From Prorocentrum cordatum (lineage: Eukaryota > Sar > Dinophyceae > Prorocentrales > Prorocentraceae), in NCBI GenBank assembly GCA_963575745.1, contig CAUYUJ010018719.1, positions 64,001 through 128,000 of the forward strand: 64,000 nt of DNA. Reading direction: 5' to 3'. Shown here piece by piece: positions 1 to 9,503 of the stretch. How positions within the stretch are numbered: position 1 is the first letter of the stretch; every line of letters starts with the position of its first letter. The notes beneath the pieces were generated by a model. That model did not search any database, had not been told where the DNA came from, and was given only the letters and a program-made list of their open reading frames with translations. The translations under genes and the position numbers were made by a program.

Positions 1-2
1 AG

Positions 3-1484
3 ATTCTTTATGGAGTTGAGGGTTCATCTTCTGATATTGGCGTATTGAGACTTCTACACAAGGAGGAGGGTAAGATGCTCTCTCGCATGTGCTGGCGCCA
101 GAAGCGCAATGGAGAGAACTTCGCGACCTTCATGACGCGTATGTTTCGACGTGGGCGCTCGATGCTACACAAGGAAGGGAAACCGTCCTTGGTCCAGCTG
201 TACCTGCACAAGCAGTTCATGTGGGCCAAGGATATTGCCACGGAGTGCTTTGAAAATATGTCAGGCTCGCTGCAGGACTTGAGTATCCCTGCAACGGGAG
301 GGTCTCAGTTGATTGGGAAGAGCGTGGAGGAGGAGATGATGGAGGTGGAGGTGGAGGAGCCTAACAGGAGGAAGAGGAAGAGTGCTCTCATCAGGGAGGC
401 AAAACGAGCTTGTGAAGGGTTGTCTCAGAACGCGTCCAGGTTGCAGGCCGGGGTCCAGGAGAAGCAGGTTCGTTTCCCAGGGAGAAAGCTTCGTTTTCGT
501 GAAGGGGAGCATGTTGACCGAGGTGCTCAAAGTAGGCTTCTCATGCTGCATGCAGGTTTTGAATGGACTGATAGGCGGGATGACTTTATTGCGACCCTGG
601 ACACACAGAGTGCACGGGAGGTGACGAGAGCCAGGGGACAGTCAACCAATCTTCTGGGTATGTGTCCGTGGGCCAGAGTGTTCGAAGAGGTGGCGGGGAA
701 GTACTGGATCGACGGTATTGCTTGGGATGAGGCTAGCTGGATATTCTTTGTGAGGACTGTCTTGAAGGACGCTCCTGAGATGTTGAACCTGTGTGTATTG
801 AAAGACCCCATGCCCTGGAAGGAGTCGGAGGAGGAGGAGATGACTAAGAAGCAGGAGGACCCAGATAAGTTGGCCAAACGTCTCATTGCTATATTCCAGG
901 ATCATACTGAATTTGAGTTCGTGCCAGGGAAGATTTCTGTGGAACTGATGGGGGATTCGCAATGTGTTATCAGGTGGTTGGAGGGCTTGAGTAGTATCAC
1001 TAATAGAAAGTATGCTAACCGTGTGATGTGGGCGCAGGATACTACAAACGATCTAGCCGACAGATGCGGACTACGAGCTGCCAATTTAGGACGGAATGTG
1101 TGGAAGTGGGTGTATAGGGAGGGCAATACTCGTGCCGATGAATTAACGTGGGCCGCGCGGAGAGGTGAATGTTTCGAACATTATGACACTTGTTTTCTTC
1201 AGGATGTGAAAGATTGTAAGGTTGTGATCTCGGGGATCAAAGGAGGCTTTGATGGTGGGAGATCGTTTCTTGGCGTAGGCTGTGGCTGGTATCTGGATTG
1301 TCATGTGTGTAGTGCTCTCCCCTCCTCTTCTTACTATAACCAGACTGGCTGGCGCCAGAATGTAGGTCTCAAAAGCTTCCTTCTCCCAGCACAATGCACT
1401 ATCACAGAGGCTGAGCTTGAAGCTGCCCGAGAGCTCCTTTTAGGAGTGGTGCATATCCTGAGTTTGTCAGGATATCCCCTGTAG
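3..1484 (+). CDS. Retrotransposon C-terminal polyprotein fragment with permuted RNase H-like module
   Basis: The frame is open from base 3 to the TAG at 1482-1484 and has no supported start; it clearly continues upstream. Numbering residues from the TTG codon at 45: residues ~10-65 are rich in Arg, Trp and Lys and resemble the segment that follows reverse transcriptase in many LINE proteins (FATFMTRMFRRGRSM, then FMWAKDIA). An acidic and then basic linker follows at ~95-170. From ~300 the frame carries RNase H-like signatures: GDS (D304), REGNTRAD (D365), GGFDGG followed by GVGCGW (D403), and ITEAELEAA (E457). In a canonical RNase H the last two come first, so the order is swapped. The same order occurs in the related frame at 16756-18735. 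The expected role is degradation of the RNA strand during retrotransposition; activity is unproven. Confident that this is a retroelement-type protein, moderate on the RNase H assignment. Confidence 0.65.
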   Translation: MLYGVEGSSSDIGVLRLLHKEEGKMLSRMCWRQKRNGENFATFMTRMFRRGRSMLHKEGKPSLVQLYLHKQFMWAKDIATECFENMSGSLQDLSIPATGGSQLIGKSVEEEMMEVEVEEPNRRKRKSALIREAKRACEGLSQNASRLQAGVQEKQVRFPGRKLRFREGEHVDRGAQSRLLMLHAGFEWTDRRDDFIATLDTQSAREVTRARGQSTNLLGMCPWARVFEEVAGKYWIDGIAWDEASWIFFVRTVLKDAPEMLNLCVLKDPMPWKESEEEEMTKKQEDPDKLAKRLIAIFQDHTEFEFVPGKISVELMGDSQCVIRWLEGLSSITNRKYANRVMWAQDTTNDLADRCGLRAANLGRNVWKWVYREGNTRADELTWAARRGECFEHYDTCFLQDVKDCKVVISGIKGGFDGGRSFLGVGCGWYLDCHVCSALPSSSYYNQTGWRQNVGLKSFLLPAQCTITEAELEAARELLLGVVHILSLSGYPL

Positions 1485-1488
1485 GACT

Positions 1489-1528
1489 GGGTCTGGGGCT
1501 CCTTAGGAGCTTAACCCTGCCAGGACCC
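1489..1528 (+). other. 3' UTR stem-loop of retroelement copy 1
   Basis: Five nucleotides after the stop codon, GGGTC-TGG pairs with CCAGGACCC (one bulge), enclosing an inner hairpin GCTCC-TTA-GGAGC. The second element has a differently sequenced stem-loop at the same place (18739-18770). In stringent-type LINEs a 3' stem-loop is recognised by the reverse transcriptase; that role here is inference. Confidence 0.5.
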
Positions 1529-1543
1529 GCCTAGAACGCCTAG

Positions 1544-1577
1544 AACCAAGGTTGACGGTTTACCGCCGGCGCCCAGT
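1544..1577 (+). repeat. Right half of terminal hairpin, flanking retroelement copy 1
   Basis: The sequence from AACCAAGG through GGTTGACGG and TTTACCGCCGG to CCCAGT matches the right half of the intact hairpins downstream, for example 3475-3516. The left arm (CCGGCGGT) is replaced by the 3' end of the retroelement. This places the insertion at GGT^AA. Confidence 0.75.
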
Positions 1578-2529
1578 TTGGTGACTTTTGTTCAGTTAAA
1601 AATTATGTTCTCAAAATTTGACCATTCGTTAGAGCTCTAGTATTTTTTTCCCGTGATATTCGATCTTATTCCCGCTCGCCATCTTGATCTCAGCTCGATC
1701 GGGTGAATATTACTATCGAAAAGCACTGTGGCGGGATCGTCTGTTTTGAGTCATCTTGATACGCTCTGACGGTTTTCTGAACATAACTCGAGCTTTAGGA
1801 CAGCTACAGAGCTGGTAAGCACAGCTAATCGATGTAGAATAATTAGGCGCATTCGCCTGTTGAATCCAGAGGTCTGAACTCGGTCTGTTAGCCGAGCTAG
1901 GTCCGCAAACCTATTCGTATTATTCGAGTCATCTTGACAGGAACTCTCGGTTCTCTGTACTTAACTCGAGCTGTAGGACAGCTACAAAGCTGATATTTAC
2001 AGAAACCGATTCAGAATCATCAGTTGCGTTTGTCTGTCGAATCCAGAGCTCTGAACTCGATCTGCTGCCCGATCTAGAATCGCGAAACTATTCGTATTGG
2101 TCGAGTCATCTTGAGAAGTGCTCTCGGTTTTCTTCACTCAACTCGCGCTGAGGGGGGCTACAGTGCTGGTGGTCACAGGAATCGATTTGAAGACATCAGG
2201 CGCGTCCGCCTGTCGAATCCAGAGCTCGGAACTCGGCCTGCTGCCCGAATTAGGTCTGCGAAACTAATGTATTGTTCGAGTCATCCTGAGAGGTGCTGTC
2301 GGTTTTCTGCACTTAACTCGAGCTGTAGGGGGGCTGCAGAGCTGGTAATGACAGGAGTCGATTCGCAGACATCAGACGCGTCCGCCTGCCGCATTGAGAG
2401 GTAAAAAATATTCATTGTGAGTCGGAATGTTGGTAGGTGCTGTCGGTTTTCTCAACTTAAGTCGTGCTAGGAAGCTCTACGAGTCTCCCAGCTGTAACCA
2501 AGGTTGACCCTTTACCGCCGGCGCCCAGT
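1578..2529 (+). repeat. Rep-A element, copy 1
   Basis: It starts directly after CAGT with a header (TTGGTGACTTTTG, then TTCCCGCTCGCCATCTTG and CAGCTCGATCGGGT). About five internal ~177-bp units follow, each marked by GAGTCATCTTGA and CTGAACTCGGTCTG. It ends with GGAAGCTCTACGAGT and a hairpin at 2488-2529 whose left arm is mutated. No gene is supported in it; short open frames reflect the 177-bp (59-codon) periodicity. Confidence 0.8.
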
Positions 2530-3516
2530 AATTCGGACGCGCTGGAGAGCTAGTTGGCAAGAAAAATCTCGACGGAACTTTTGCTGACTTCTGGTCGGTT
2601 GAAAATTATGTTCTGAAAATTTGACAATTCGTTAGAGCTCTAGTATTTTTTCCGTGATATTAGATCTTATTCCCGCTCGCCATCTTGATCTCAGCTCGAT
2701 CGGGTGAATATTACTATCGAAAAGCACTGTGGCGGGATCAGCCGTTTTGAGTCATCTTGATACGCGCTGACGGTTTTCTGAACATAACTCGAGCTTTAGG
2801 ACAGCTACAGAGCTGGTAAGCACAGCTAATCGATGTAGAATGATTAGGCGCGTTCGGCTGTTGAATCCAGAGGTCTGAACTCGGTCTGTTAGCCGCGCTA
2901 GGTCCGCAAACCTATTCGTATTATTCGAGTCATCTTGACAGAACTTCTCGGTTTTCTATACTTCTACTCGAGCTGCAGGACAGCTACATATCTGATATTT
3001 ACAGAAACCGATTCAGAATCGTCAGTTGCGTTTGCCTGTCGAATCCAGAGCTCTGAACTCGGTCTGCTGCCCGATCTAGAATCGCGAAACTGTTCGTATT
3101 GGTCGAGTCATCTTGAGAAGTGCTTTCGGTTTTCTTCACTCAACTCGCGCTGAGGGGGGCTACAGGAATCGGTTTGAAGACATCAGGCGCGTCCGCCTGT
3201 CGAATCCAGAGCTCGGAACTCGGTCTGCTGCCCGAATTAGGTCTGCGAAACTACTGTATTGTTCGAGTGATCCTGAGAGGTTCTGTCGGTTTTCTGCACT
3301 TAACTCGGGCTGTAGGGGGGCTGCAGGGCTGGTAATGACAGGAGTCGATTCGCAGACATCAGACGCGTCCGCCTGTTGCATTCAGAGGTAAAAAATATTC
3401 ACTATGAGTCGGAATGTTGGTAGGTGCTGTCGGTTTTCTCAACTTAAGTCGAGCTAGGAAGCTCTACGAGTCTCCCGGCGGTAACCAAGGTTGACGGTTT
3501 GCCGCCGGCGCCTAGT
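2530..3516 (+). repeat. Rep-A element, copy 2
   Basis: It is preceded by a remnant of the 5' module (GGAGAGCTAGTTGGCAAG). It has the same header and internal units as copy 1, with strong similarity along its length. Terminal hairpin at 3475-3510, ending CTAGT instead of CCAGT. Confidence 0.8.
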
Positions 3517-4468
3517 TTGCTGATTTTTGCTCGGTTGAAAATTCTGTTCTCGAAATTCAACAATTCGTTAGAGCTCTAGTATTTTTTCCCGTGATATTCG
3601 ATCTTATTCCCGCTCGCCATCTTGATCTCAGCTCGATCGGGTGAATATTACTATCGAAAAGCACTGTGGCGGGATCGGCCGTTTCGAGTTATCTTGATAC
3701 GCGCTGATGGTTTTCTGAACATAACTCGAGCTTTAGGACAGCTACAGAGCTGGTAAGCACAGCTAATCGATGTGGAATGATTAGGCGCGTTCGCCTGTTG
3801 AATCGAGAGGTCTGAACTCGGTCTGTTCGCCGAGCTAGGTCCGCAAACCTATTCGCATTATTCGAGTCATCTTGACAGGAACTCTCGGTTTTCTGTACTT
3901 AACTCGAGCTGTAGGACAGCTACAGATCTGATATTTACAGAAACCGATTCAGAATCATGAGTTGCGTTTGTCTGTCGAATCCAGAGCTCTGAACTCGGTC
4001 TGCTGCCCGATCTAGAATTGCGGAACTATTCGTATTGTTCGAGTCATCTTGAGAGATGCTGTCGGTTCTCTGCACTCAACTCGCGCTGAGGGGGGCTACA
4101 GTGCTGGTGGTCACAGGAATCGATTTGAAGACATCAGGCGCGTCAGCCTGTCGAATTCAGAGCTTGGAACTCGGTCTGCTGCCCGAATTAGGTCTGCGAA
4201 ACTACTCTATTGTTAGAGTCATCCTGAGAGGTGCTGTCGGTTTTCTGCACTTAACTCGGGCTGTAGGGGAGCTGCAGGGCTGGTACTGACAGGAGTCGAT
4301 TCGCAGACATCAGACGCGTCCGCCTGTCGCATTCAGAGGTAAAAAAATATTCACTATGAGTCGGAATGTTGGTAGGTGCTGTCGGTTTTTTCAACTTAAG
4401 TCGAGCTAGGAAGCTCTACGAGTCTCCTGGCGGTAACCAAGGTTGACGGTTTACCGCCGGCGCCCAGT
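3517..4468 (+). repeat. Rep-A element, copy 3
   Basis: It abuts copy 2 with no spacer, giving three head-to-tail copies. Same header, ~177-bp units and pre-hairpin GGAAGCTCTACGAGT. Terminal hairpin at 4427-4468. Confidence 0.8.
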
Positions 4469-4800
4469 CGGCCCACCCGGCCGAGGCGGAGAATGTGGCA
4501 ACTTTTGGGTGGTCTTGCGAATATTTGAAAGATATTAGACCATTTTTCTTGAGAAACCAGATTTTTCGCATCTGTAGTGGGTTTTGCCGCGCCCGCCAGT
4601 AAAATTTTCAGGTCTGTAGGTGCAGTATCACTATCAAAAGACTTGGGGGAACCGACGTTGAGTAAAAGCAGAAAAACGTGATTTTATTTGAGTTTTTTCT
4701 TTCTCGCTCCAGAAGCTTTCTCTTCGTGTTCCGACGATCGCCGTGCAAGAAAAGAGCTCTACGAGGTTCCCGGCGGTAGCCAGGTTGACGGTTTACCGCT
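4469..4800 (+). repeat. Rep-B element with chimeric 3' end
   Basis: The Rep-B body is recognised by CACCCGGCCGAGG, TTTTTCGCATCTG, GGTGCAGTATCACTATC and AAAAACGTGATTTT, then AAAGAGCTCTACGAGGT and a hairpin from 4767. The right hairpin arm is lost: TTTACCGC runs directly into TCGCCATCTTGATCTCAG of a Rep-A header. This looks like a recombination at the shared CCGC. Confidence 0.75.
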
Positions 4801-5655
4801 CGCCATCTTGATCTCAGCTCGATCGGGTGAACATTAATATCAAAAAGCACTGTGGCGGGATCGGCCGTTTTGAGTCCTCTTGATACGCGCTGACGGTTTT
4901 CTGAACATAACTCGAGCTTTAGGACAGCTACAGATCTGGTAAGCACAGCTAATCGATGTAGAATGATTAGGCGCGTTCGCCTGTTGAATCCAGAGGTCTG
5001 AACTCGGTCTGTTCGCCGAGCTAGGTCCGCAAACCTATTCGTATTATTCGAGTCATCTTGACAGGAACTCTCGGTTTTCTGTACTTAACTCGAGCTGTAG
5101 GACAGCTACAGAGCTGATATTTACAGAAACCGATTCAGAATCATGAGTTGCGTTTGTCTGTCGAATCCAGAGCTCTGAACTCGGTCTGCTGCCCGATCTA
5201 GAATCGCGAAACTATTCGTATTGGTCGAGTCATCTTGAGAAGTGCTCTCGGTGTTCTTCACTCAACTCGCGCTGAGGGGGTCTACAGTGCTGGTGGTCAC
5301 AGAAATCGATTTGAAGACATCAGGCGCGTCCGCCTGTCGAATTCAGAGCTCGGAACTTGGTCTGCTGCCCGAATTAGGTCTGCAAAACTACTGTATTGTT
5401 CGAGTCATCCTGAGAGGTGCTGTCGGTTTTCTGCACTTAACTCGGGCTGTAGGGGGGCTGCAGGGCTGGTAATGACAGGAGTCGATTCGCAGACATCAGA
5501 CGCGTCCGCCTGTCGGATTCAGAGGTCAAAAAATATTCACTATGAGTTGGAATGTTGGTAGGTGCTCTCGGTTTTTTCTACTTAAGTCGAGCTAGGAAGC
5601 TCTACGAGTCTCCTGGCGGTAACCAAGGTTGACGGTTTACCGCCGGCTCCCAGTG
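4801..5655 (+). repeat. Rep-A element, copy 4 (5' header truncated)
   Basis: It begins inside the Rep-A header at TCGCCATCTTG, fused to the preceding Rep-B hairpin. The internal ~177-bp units are then complete. Terminal hairpin at 5612-5655, ending CCCAGT. Confidence 0.75.
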
Positions 5656-5959
5656 ATGAGTTTGGGTTGGTTTTGCGCAGATTTGAAAGATATTTCACCA
5701 TTCATTTTGAGAAAGCAGATTTTTACGCCGAGCATTGGCATATGAACTCCTTTCTGACAGCTGCTCAGCTCTCCCGATGTATTTTCTTGAGAGTTGACTT
5801 CCCGGAACTGAGCGAATATGAGCATCGGAAAAATCGAGAATCAAGATTTTCGAAAAATCTCTATTTCATGCCTCTACGTTGATTCTCAGCACTCTTATCA
5901 GTGTACGGAGCTTTACGAGGTTCCCAGCGGTGACTAGGTTGACGGTTCACCGCCGGCGC
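5656..5959 (+). repeat. Rep-B element, subtype 2, 5'-truncated
   Basis: It carries the Rep-B body with a variant middle (TTTTTACGCCGAGCATT and CAGCTCTCCCGATG instead of the CGCACCTG arm). It ends in a hairpin at 5922-5959 whose stem has the GTGA/TTCAC pairing. The CAGT is lost because the hairpin runs directly into CGGCCAGAAAGG of the next copy. Confidence 0.7.
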
Positions 5960-6291
5960 CCGGCCAGAAAGGACAAAGTGGTAACTTTTGGGTGGTTTTG
6001 AGAAAAATTGAAAGGTATTTGAGAATTCATCTTGGGGAAGCAGATTTTTCGCACCTGTATTGGGTTATGGCGCGTCCGCCAGTAAAATTTTCAGGCCCAT
6101 AGGTGCAGTATTACTATTGAAACAGTTGGGGGAACTGACGTTGGGTAAAAACAGAAAAACGTGATTTTTCGAGTTTTTCGTTTCTCGCTGCAGAAGCTTA
6201 CTTCATGTGTTCCGACGATTGCTGTGCAAGGAAAGAGCTCTACGAGGTTCCCGGCGGTGACCAGGTTGACGGTTTACCGCCGGTTCCCAGT
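5960..6291 (+). repeat. Rep-B element
   Basis: Near-complete body: CGGCCAGAAAGGACAAAG, TTTTTCGCACCTG, GTAAAATTTTCAGG, GTGCAGTATTACTATTG, AACGTGATTTTTCG, then AAAGAGCTCTACGAGGT. Hairpin at 6250-6291 with a GTGA/TTTAC stem, that is one G-U-type pair. Confidence 0.75.
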
Positions 6292-6715
6292 AACTCGTAG
6301 AGCTTCTCTTAGCAAGTACCTCGTAGAGCTCTTCGGCATCGATGAGCTAGAGGAATTCCGGCGCGGGGTGGAGGTAGTTTGCCGACCCGACCAAAACAGA
6401 CAATGTGACAACTTTCGGGTGTTTTTACATTTTTTCAAAGATATTTGACATTTCATGTTTAGAAAGCAGATTTTTTGCACCTGTAAACGACTATGAGGGC
6501 CTCTCTGTCTTAGTATGAGCTCTGTAGGCGCACTTTTACTATGAAAACACTTGGCGGAACCAACTTCGTGTCGACACGAAAAAAATCAATGTTTCCCTTT
6601 TTCGAGAAATGCTTCCAGAAGCTCTCTCTTTCGACTGTGAGCACTCTTGCGCGTGAAAGGAGCTCTACGAGGTTCCCGGCGGTGACCAGGTTGAGGGTTC
6701 ACCGCCGGCGCCAGT
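6292..6715 (+). repeat. Full Rep-B element with 5' inverted-repeat module
   Basis: A fragment of the Rep-A 5' module (6292-6315) is followed by the Rep-B 5' module at ~6316-6378, which starts ACCTCGTAGAGCTCTT, then the body. Its pre-hairpin reads AAGGAGCTCTACGAGGT, the inverse of the start apart from one base. Hairpin at 6675-6715 with a perfect GTGA/TCAC stem. Total about 400 bp, bounded by AGT on both sides. Confidence 0.7.
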
Positions 6716-7158
6716 TATTGCTGGAAGCTTAAGAGTAATTCCGGGGCGCTGGAGAGCTAGTACCTCGTAGAGCTCTTCGGCATCGATGAGCTAGAGGAAT
6801 TCCGGCGCGGGGTGGAGCTAGTTGGACCGCCCGGCCAGAAAGGACAAAGTGATAACTTTTGGGTGGTTTTCCGAATATTTGAAAGATATTGGACAATTCA
6901 TTTTGAGAAAGCAGATTTTTCGCACCTGTAAACGATTATGACGGCCTCTGCGTCTTAATATGAGCTCTGTAGGCGCACATTTACTATGAAAACACTTGGC
7001 GGAACCAACTTCATATCGACATTAAAATATCAATTTTGACTTTTTCGCGAAATGCTTCCAGAAGCTCTCTCTGTCGATTCTAAGCACTCTCACGCGTGGA
7101 AGGAGCTCTACGAGGTCCCCGGCGGTGACCAGGTTGACGGTTCACCGCCGGCGCCAGT
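6716..7158 (+). repeat. Rep-A 5' module fragment plus full Rep-B element
   Basis: The tail of the Rep-A 5' module (TTGCTGGAAGCTTAAGAG to GGAGAGCTAGT) is followed at 6753 by the Rep-B module ACCTCGTAGAGCTCTT and a complete body. Hairpin at 7117-7158 has GTGA paired with TCAC. AGT lies immediately before the 5' module and at the 3' end. Confidence 0.7.
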
Positions 7159-7500
7159 TGGTCGACACGGCCAGAAAGGACAAAGTGGTAACTTTTGGGT
7201 GGTTTTGAAAGAAATTAAAAGATATTTGACAATTCATTTAAAGAAAGCAGATTTTCCGCACCTGTAGTGGGTTATGCCACGTCTGCCAGTAACATTTCCA
7301 GGTTGGTAGATGCAGTATTACTATCAAAACACTTGGAGGAACCGACGTTGGATAACAACAATTAAAACGTGTTTTTTCGAGATTTTTTGGTTTTGCTCCA
7401 GACGTTTCCTTCATGTGTACGGAGAAGCGCCGTGCGAGAAAAGAGCTCTACGAGAGGCCCCGGCGGTAACCTGGTTGACGGTTTGCCGCTGGTTCCCAGT
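7159..7500 (+). repeat. Rep-B element, head-to-tail
   Basis: It starts at AGT|TGGTCGACACGGCCAG with no 5' module and ends in a hairpin at 7458-7500 (GTAA paired with the TTTGCCGC arm). Body signals are as in the other copies. Confidence 0.7.
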
Positions 7501-7746
7501 CGATGAGCTAAGAGTAATTCCAGCGCGGGGTGGAGCTAGTTGGCGGACTCGACCAAAAGAGACAATGTGGCACATTGAGGTCGGTTTCCCAAGATTTGAA
7601 AGATATTTGACAATTGATTTTGAGGAAGCAGATTTTTACGCCGAGCATTCTCATATAAAGTTCGTTTTCTGAGAAGCTCAGCTCTCCAGAGCGAGTTTTA
7701 CCATCAGAAAATTAGGAGCAACCAACTTCTCGTCGACATGAAAAAA
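7501..7746 (+). repeat. Rep-B 5' half, interrupted
   Basis: A partial 5' module (GATGAGCTAAGAG to GGAGCTAGTTGG) and the first ~200 bp of a subtype-2 Rep-B body are present, up to CGTCGACATGAAAAAA. The body then breaks off. The expected continuation (AAATCAATGTTGATTTTTCG) appears at about 9504, so 7747-9503 reads as an insertion in this copy. Confidence 0.6.
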
Positions 7747-8225
7747 TTACTCCGACGGAAGAACCCCACATAAGAATCCTCTGGGCGAATCTGGAAAAAA
7801 CCATCACCGTCGTCCTCGTGGTTGGCGAGGCGTCCTGGCTGTCTCTTCTGCGTATATTTCCTGGCGCCTTGGCGCGGGCCCCCCTTCCACTCCTTGCGTT
7901 GTCCCCGTCCTCGCCCCCCTGTTTGTTCCGCGCCCCGCCGCCTCCTCCCCTTCCTGTTGCATGAGCGCGCATGTCGATGTTCATCGGCGCCGTCGCCGCC
8001 ACGGCCGGCACAGGCGAGTTCTCTACTGGTCACGTCGCGCAGCCGTTGGGACAACCCCGCGGGCCAGGCTGTCGGGGCAACCCCGCGAGCCGTTGGCGCG
8101 CAAGACCAAGCCGTTGGGACAGCCCCGCGGGCTTCGAGCGAGGCGCAGCCGCGCTCAGGCGGAAGGCAGCACGAAGCCCAGCTCTGCCGCGAGCTGCCTC
8201 GCCTCTGCCCTGGACAAAACCGCTT
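7747..8225. repeat. GC-rich segment with degenerate ~33-bp repeats
   Basis: Very GC-rich DNA containing the word CCGTTGGGACA or close variants several times. Overlapping frames are open on both strands because of composition. I see no domain, no consistent codon bias and no gene. Confidence 0.4.
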
Positions 8226-9160
8226 GAGACTTCCTCCATATTCAGGCTTGAGGAGCCCAAAAGTGACGACAGTTACAGGGTTCCGAAAACCCGCTCGGAT
8301 TACCAACATGATTTGCGGGCCCACAGGGAGGGGGCTCCCGCCTGAGACTTCCTCCCAATTCACTCACAGACGAGGCTCCCGCCTGAGACTTCCTCCATTT
8401 TCAGGCTTGACGAGCCCAAAAGTGACGACAGTTACAGGTTTCCGATGACCCGCTCGGATTACCAACATGATCTGCGGGCCCCATAGGGAGGGGGCTCCCG
8501 CTTGAGCCTTCCTCAGAATTCACTCACAGACGAGGCTCCCGCCTGAGACTTCCTCCAAATTCAGGCTTGAGGAGCCCAAAAGTGACGACAGTTACAGGTT
8601 TCCGATAACCCGCTCGGATTACCAACATGATCTGCGGGCCCCATAGGGAGGGAGCTCCCGCCTGAGACTTCCTCCCAATTCACTCACAGACGAGGCTCCC
8701 GCCTGAGACTTCCTCCATTTTCAGGCTTGACGAGCCCAAAAGTGACGACAGTTACAGGTTTCCGATGACCCGCTCGGATTGCCAACATGATCTGCGGGCC
8801 CCATAGGGAGGGGGCTCCCGCCTGAGACTTCCTCACAATTCACTCACAGACGAGGCTCCCGCCTGAGACTTCCTCCAAATTCAGGCTTGAGGAGCCCAAA
8901 AGTGACGACAGTTACAGGTTTCCGATGACCCGCTCGGATTACCAACATGATCTGCGGGCCCCATAGGGAGGGAGCTCCCGCCTGAGACTTCCTCCCAATT
9001 CACTCACAGACGAGGCTCCCGCCTGAGACTTCCTCCAAATTCAGGCTTGACGAGCCCAAAAGTGACGACAGTTACAGGTTTCCGATGACCCGCTCGGATT
9101 ACCAACATGATCTGCGGGCCCCATAGGGAGGGGGCTCCCGCCTGAGACTTCCTCACAATT
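8226..9160. repeat. 160-bp satellite, about six copies
   Basis: CAGGCTTGA-GAGCCC recurs at 8243, 8402, 8562, 8722, 8882 and 9042, a period of 160 bp, with only scattered substitutions. Each unit contains GGCTCCCGCCTGAGACTT twice and CGCTCGGATTACCAACATG once. No gene. Confidence 0.9.
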
Positions 9161-9440
9161 TACTCAACGATGATGAGGATGAGGATGGTGAGTGGTGGTG
9201 AAGATGAGTGGTGAAGAGGATGATGATTGATTGTGAGTGGTGGTGGCGATGATGATGTTTGAATGAGGATGATGCCGATGCCGATGATGATGATGATGAT
9301 GATGTTCGTGAGCGTGTGAGAGAGTGCGAGTGATGATGATGATGCGTATGTGAGTGACTAAGCATGTGAGAGAGCATCATCGATGATTCTGATGAGGTTG
9401 ATGATGAGAGAGAGTGAGTGAGTGTGAGTGTGTGTGTGTG
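9161..9440. repeat. GAT/GTG-rich microsatellite tract
   Basis: Imperfect GATGATGAG, GTGGTG and GAGTGTGAG runs, ending in a (GT)n stretch near 9427-9441. No gene. Confidence 0.85.
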
Positions 9441-9486
9441 TGTTCCTGTCCTGTTCCTGCGCGGGGTGTCCAGAGAAAACAAGAAC

Positions 9487-9503
9487 CCCACTTTGGATGT
9501 GGG
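9487..9503 (+). other. Short hairpin at the right end of the 7.75-9.50 kb insertion
   Basis: CCCAC pairs with GTGGG around a 7-nt loop, immediately before the resumed Rep-B sequence. A similar CCCCAC...GTGGGG hairpin lies at the right edge of the other satellite insertion (about 23933-23951). Confidence 0.45.

Larger units (their letters stand above)
1..1543 (+). mobile_element. Non-LTR-retrotransposon-like element, copy 1 (5' end outside window)
   Basis: The element runs from the window edge through a long open frame, a ~60-nt 3' UTR with a stem-loop, and a terminal 9-bp direct repeat (GCCTAGAAC twice). It stops abruptly where the right half of the repeat-family hairpin begins at 1544. The protein aligns over its length with the one at 16756-18735. 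I infer a LINE-type element from the charged post-RT-like segment, the RNase H-like C-terminus and the 3' junction. No reverse transcriptase is visible because the upstream part lies outside the window. Confidence 0.6.

Noticed and set aside
8-1394. Minus-strand and alternative frames over the retroelement
   Set aside because: Shadows of the long plus-strand frame, which alone carries conserved motifs shared with 16756-18735.
1544-1577. tRNA-like 3' end (GGTTTACCGCC...GCGCCCA)
   Set aside because: The conserved block is a simple hairpin; no acceptor, D or anticodon arms and no B-box consensus upstream.
1578-5655. CRISPR-like array
   Set aside because: Internal units are contiguous ~177-bp tandem repeats without short constant repeats and unique spacers, in a eukaryotic context.
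8394-8416. Possible dinoflagellate spliced-leader remnant (CCATTTTCAGGCTTGA)
   Set aside because: Only the CCATTTT word agrees with the known leader; it is a recurrent satellite word, and I noticed no true leader sequence in the window.
7822-8448. Arg/Pro-rich overlapping frames in the GC-rich segment
   Set aside because: Open on both strands, composition-driven, and running into the 160-bp satellite.
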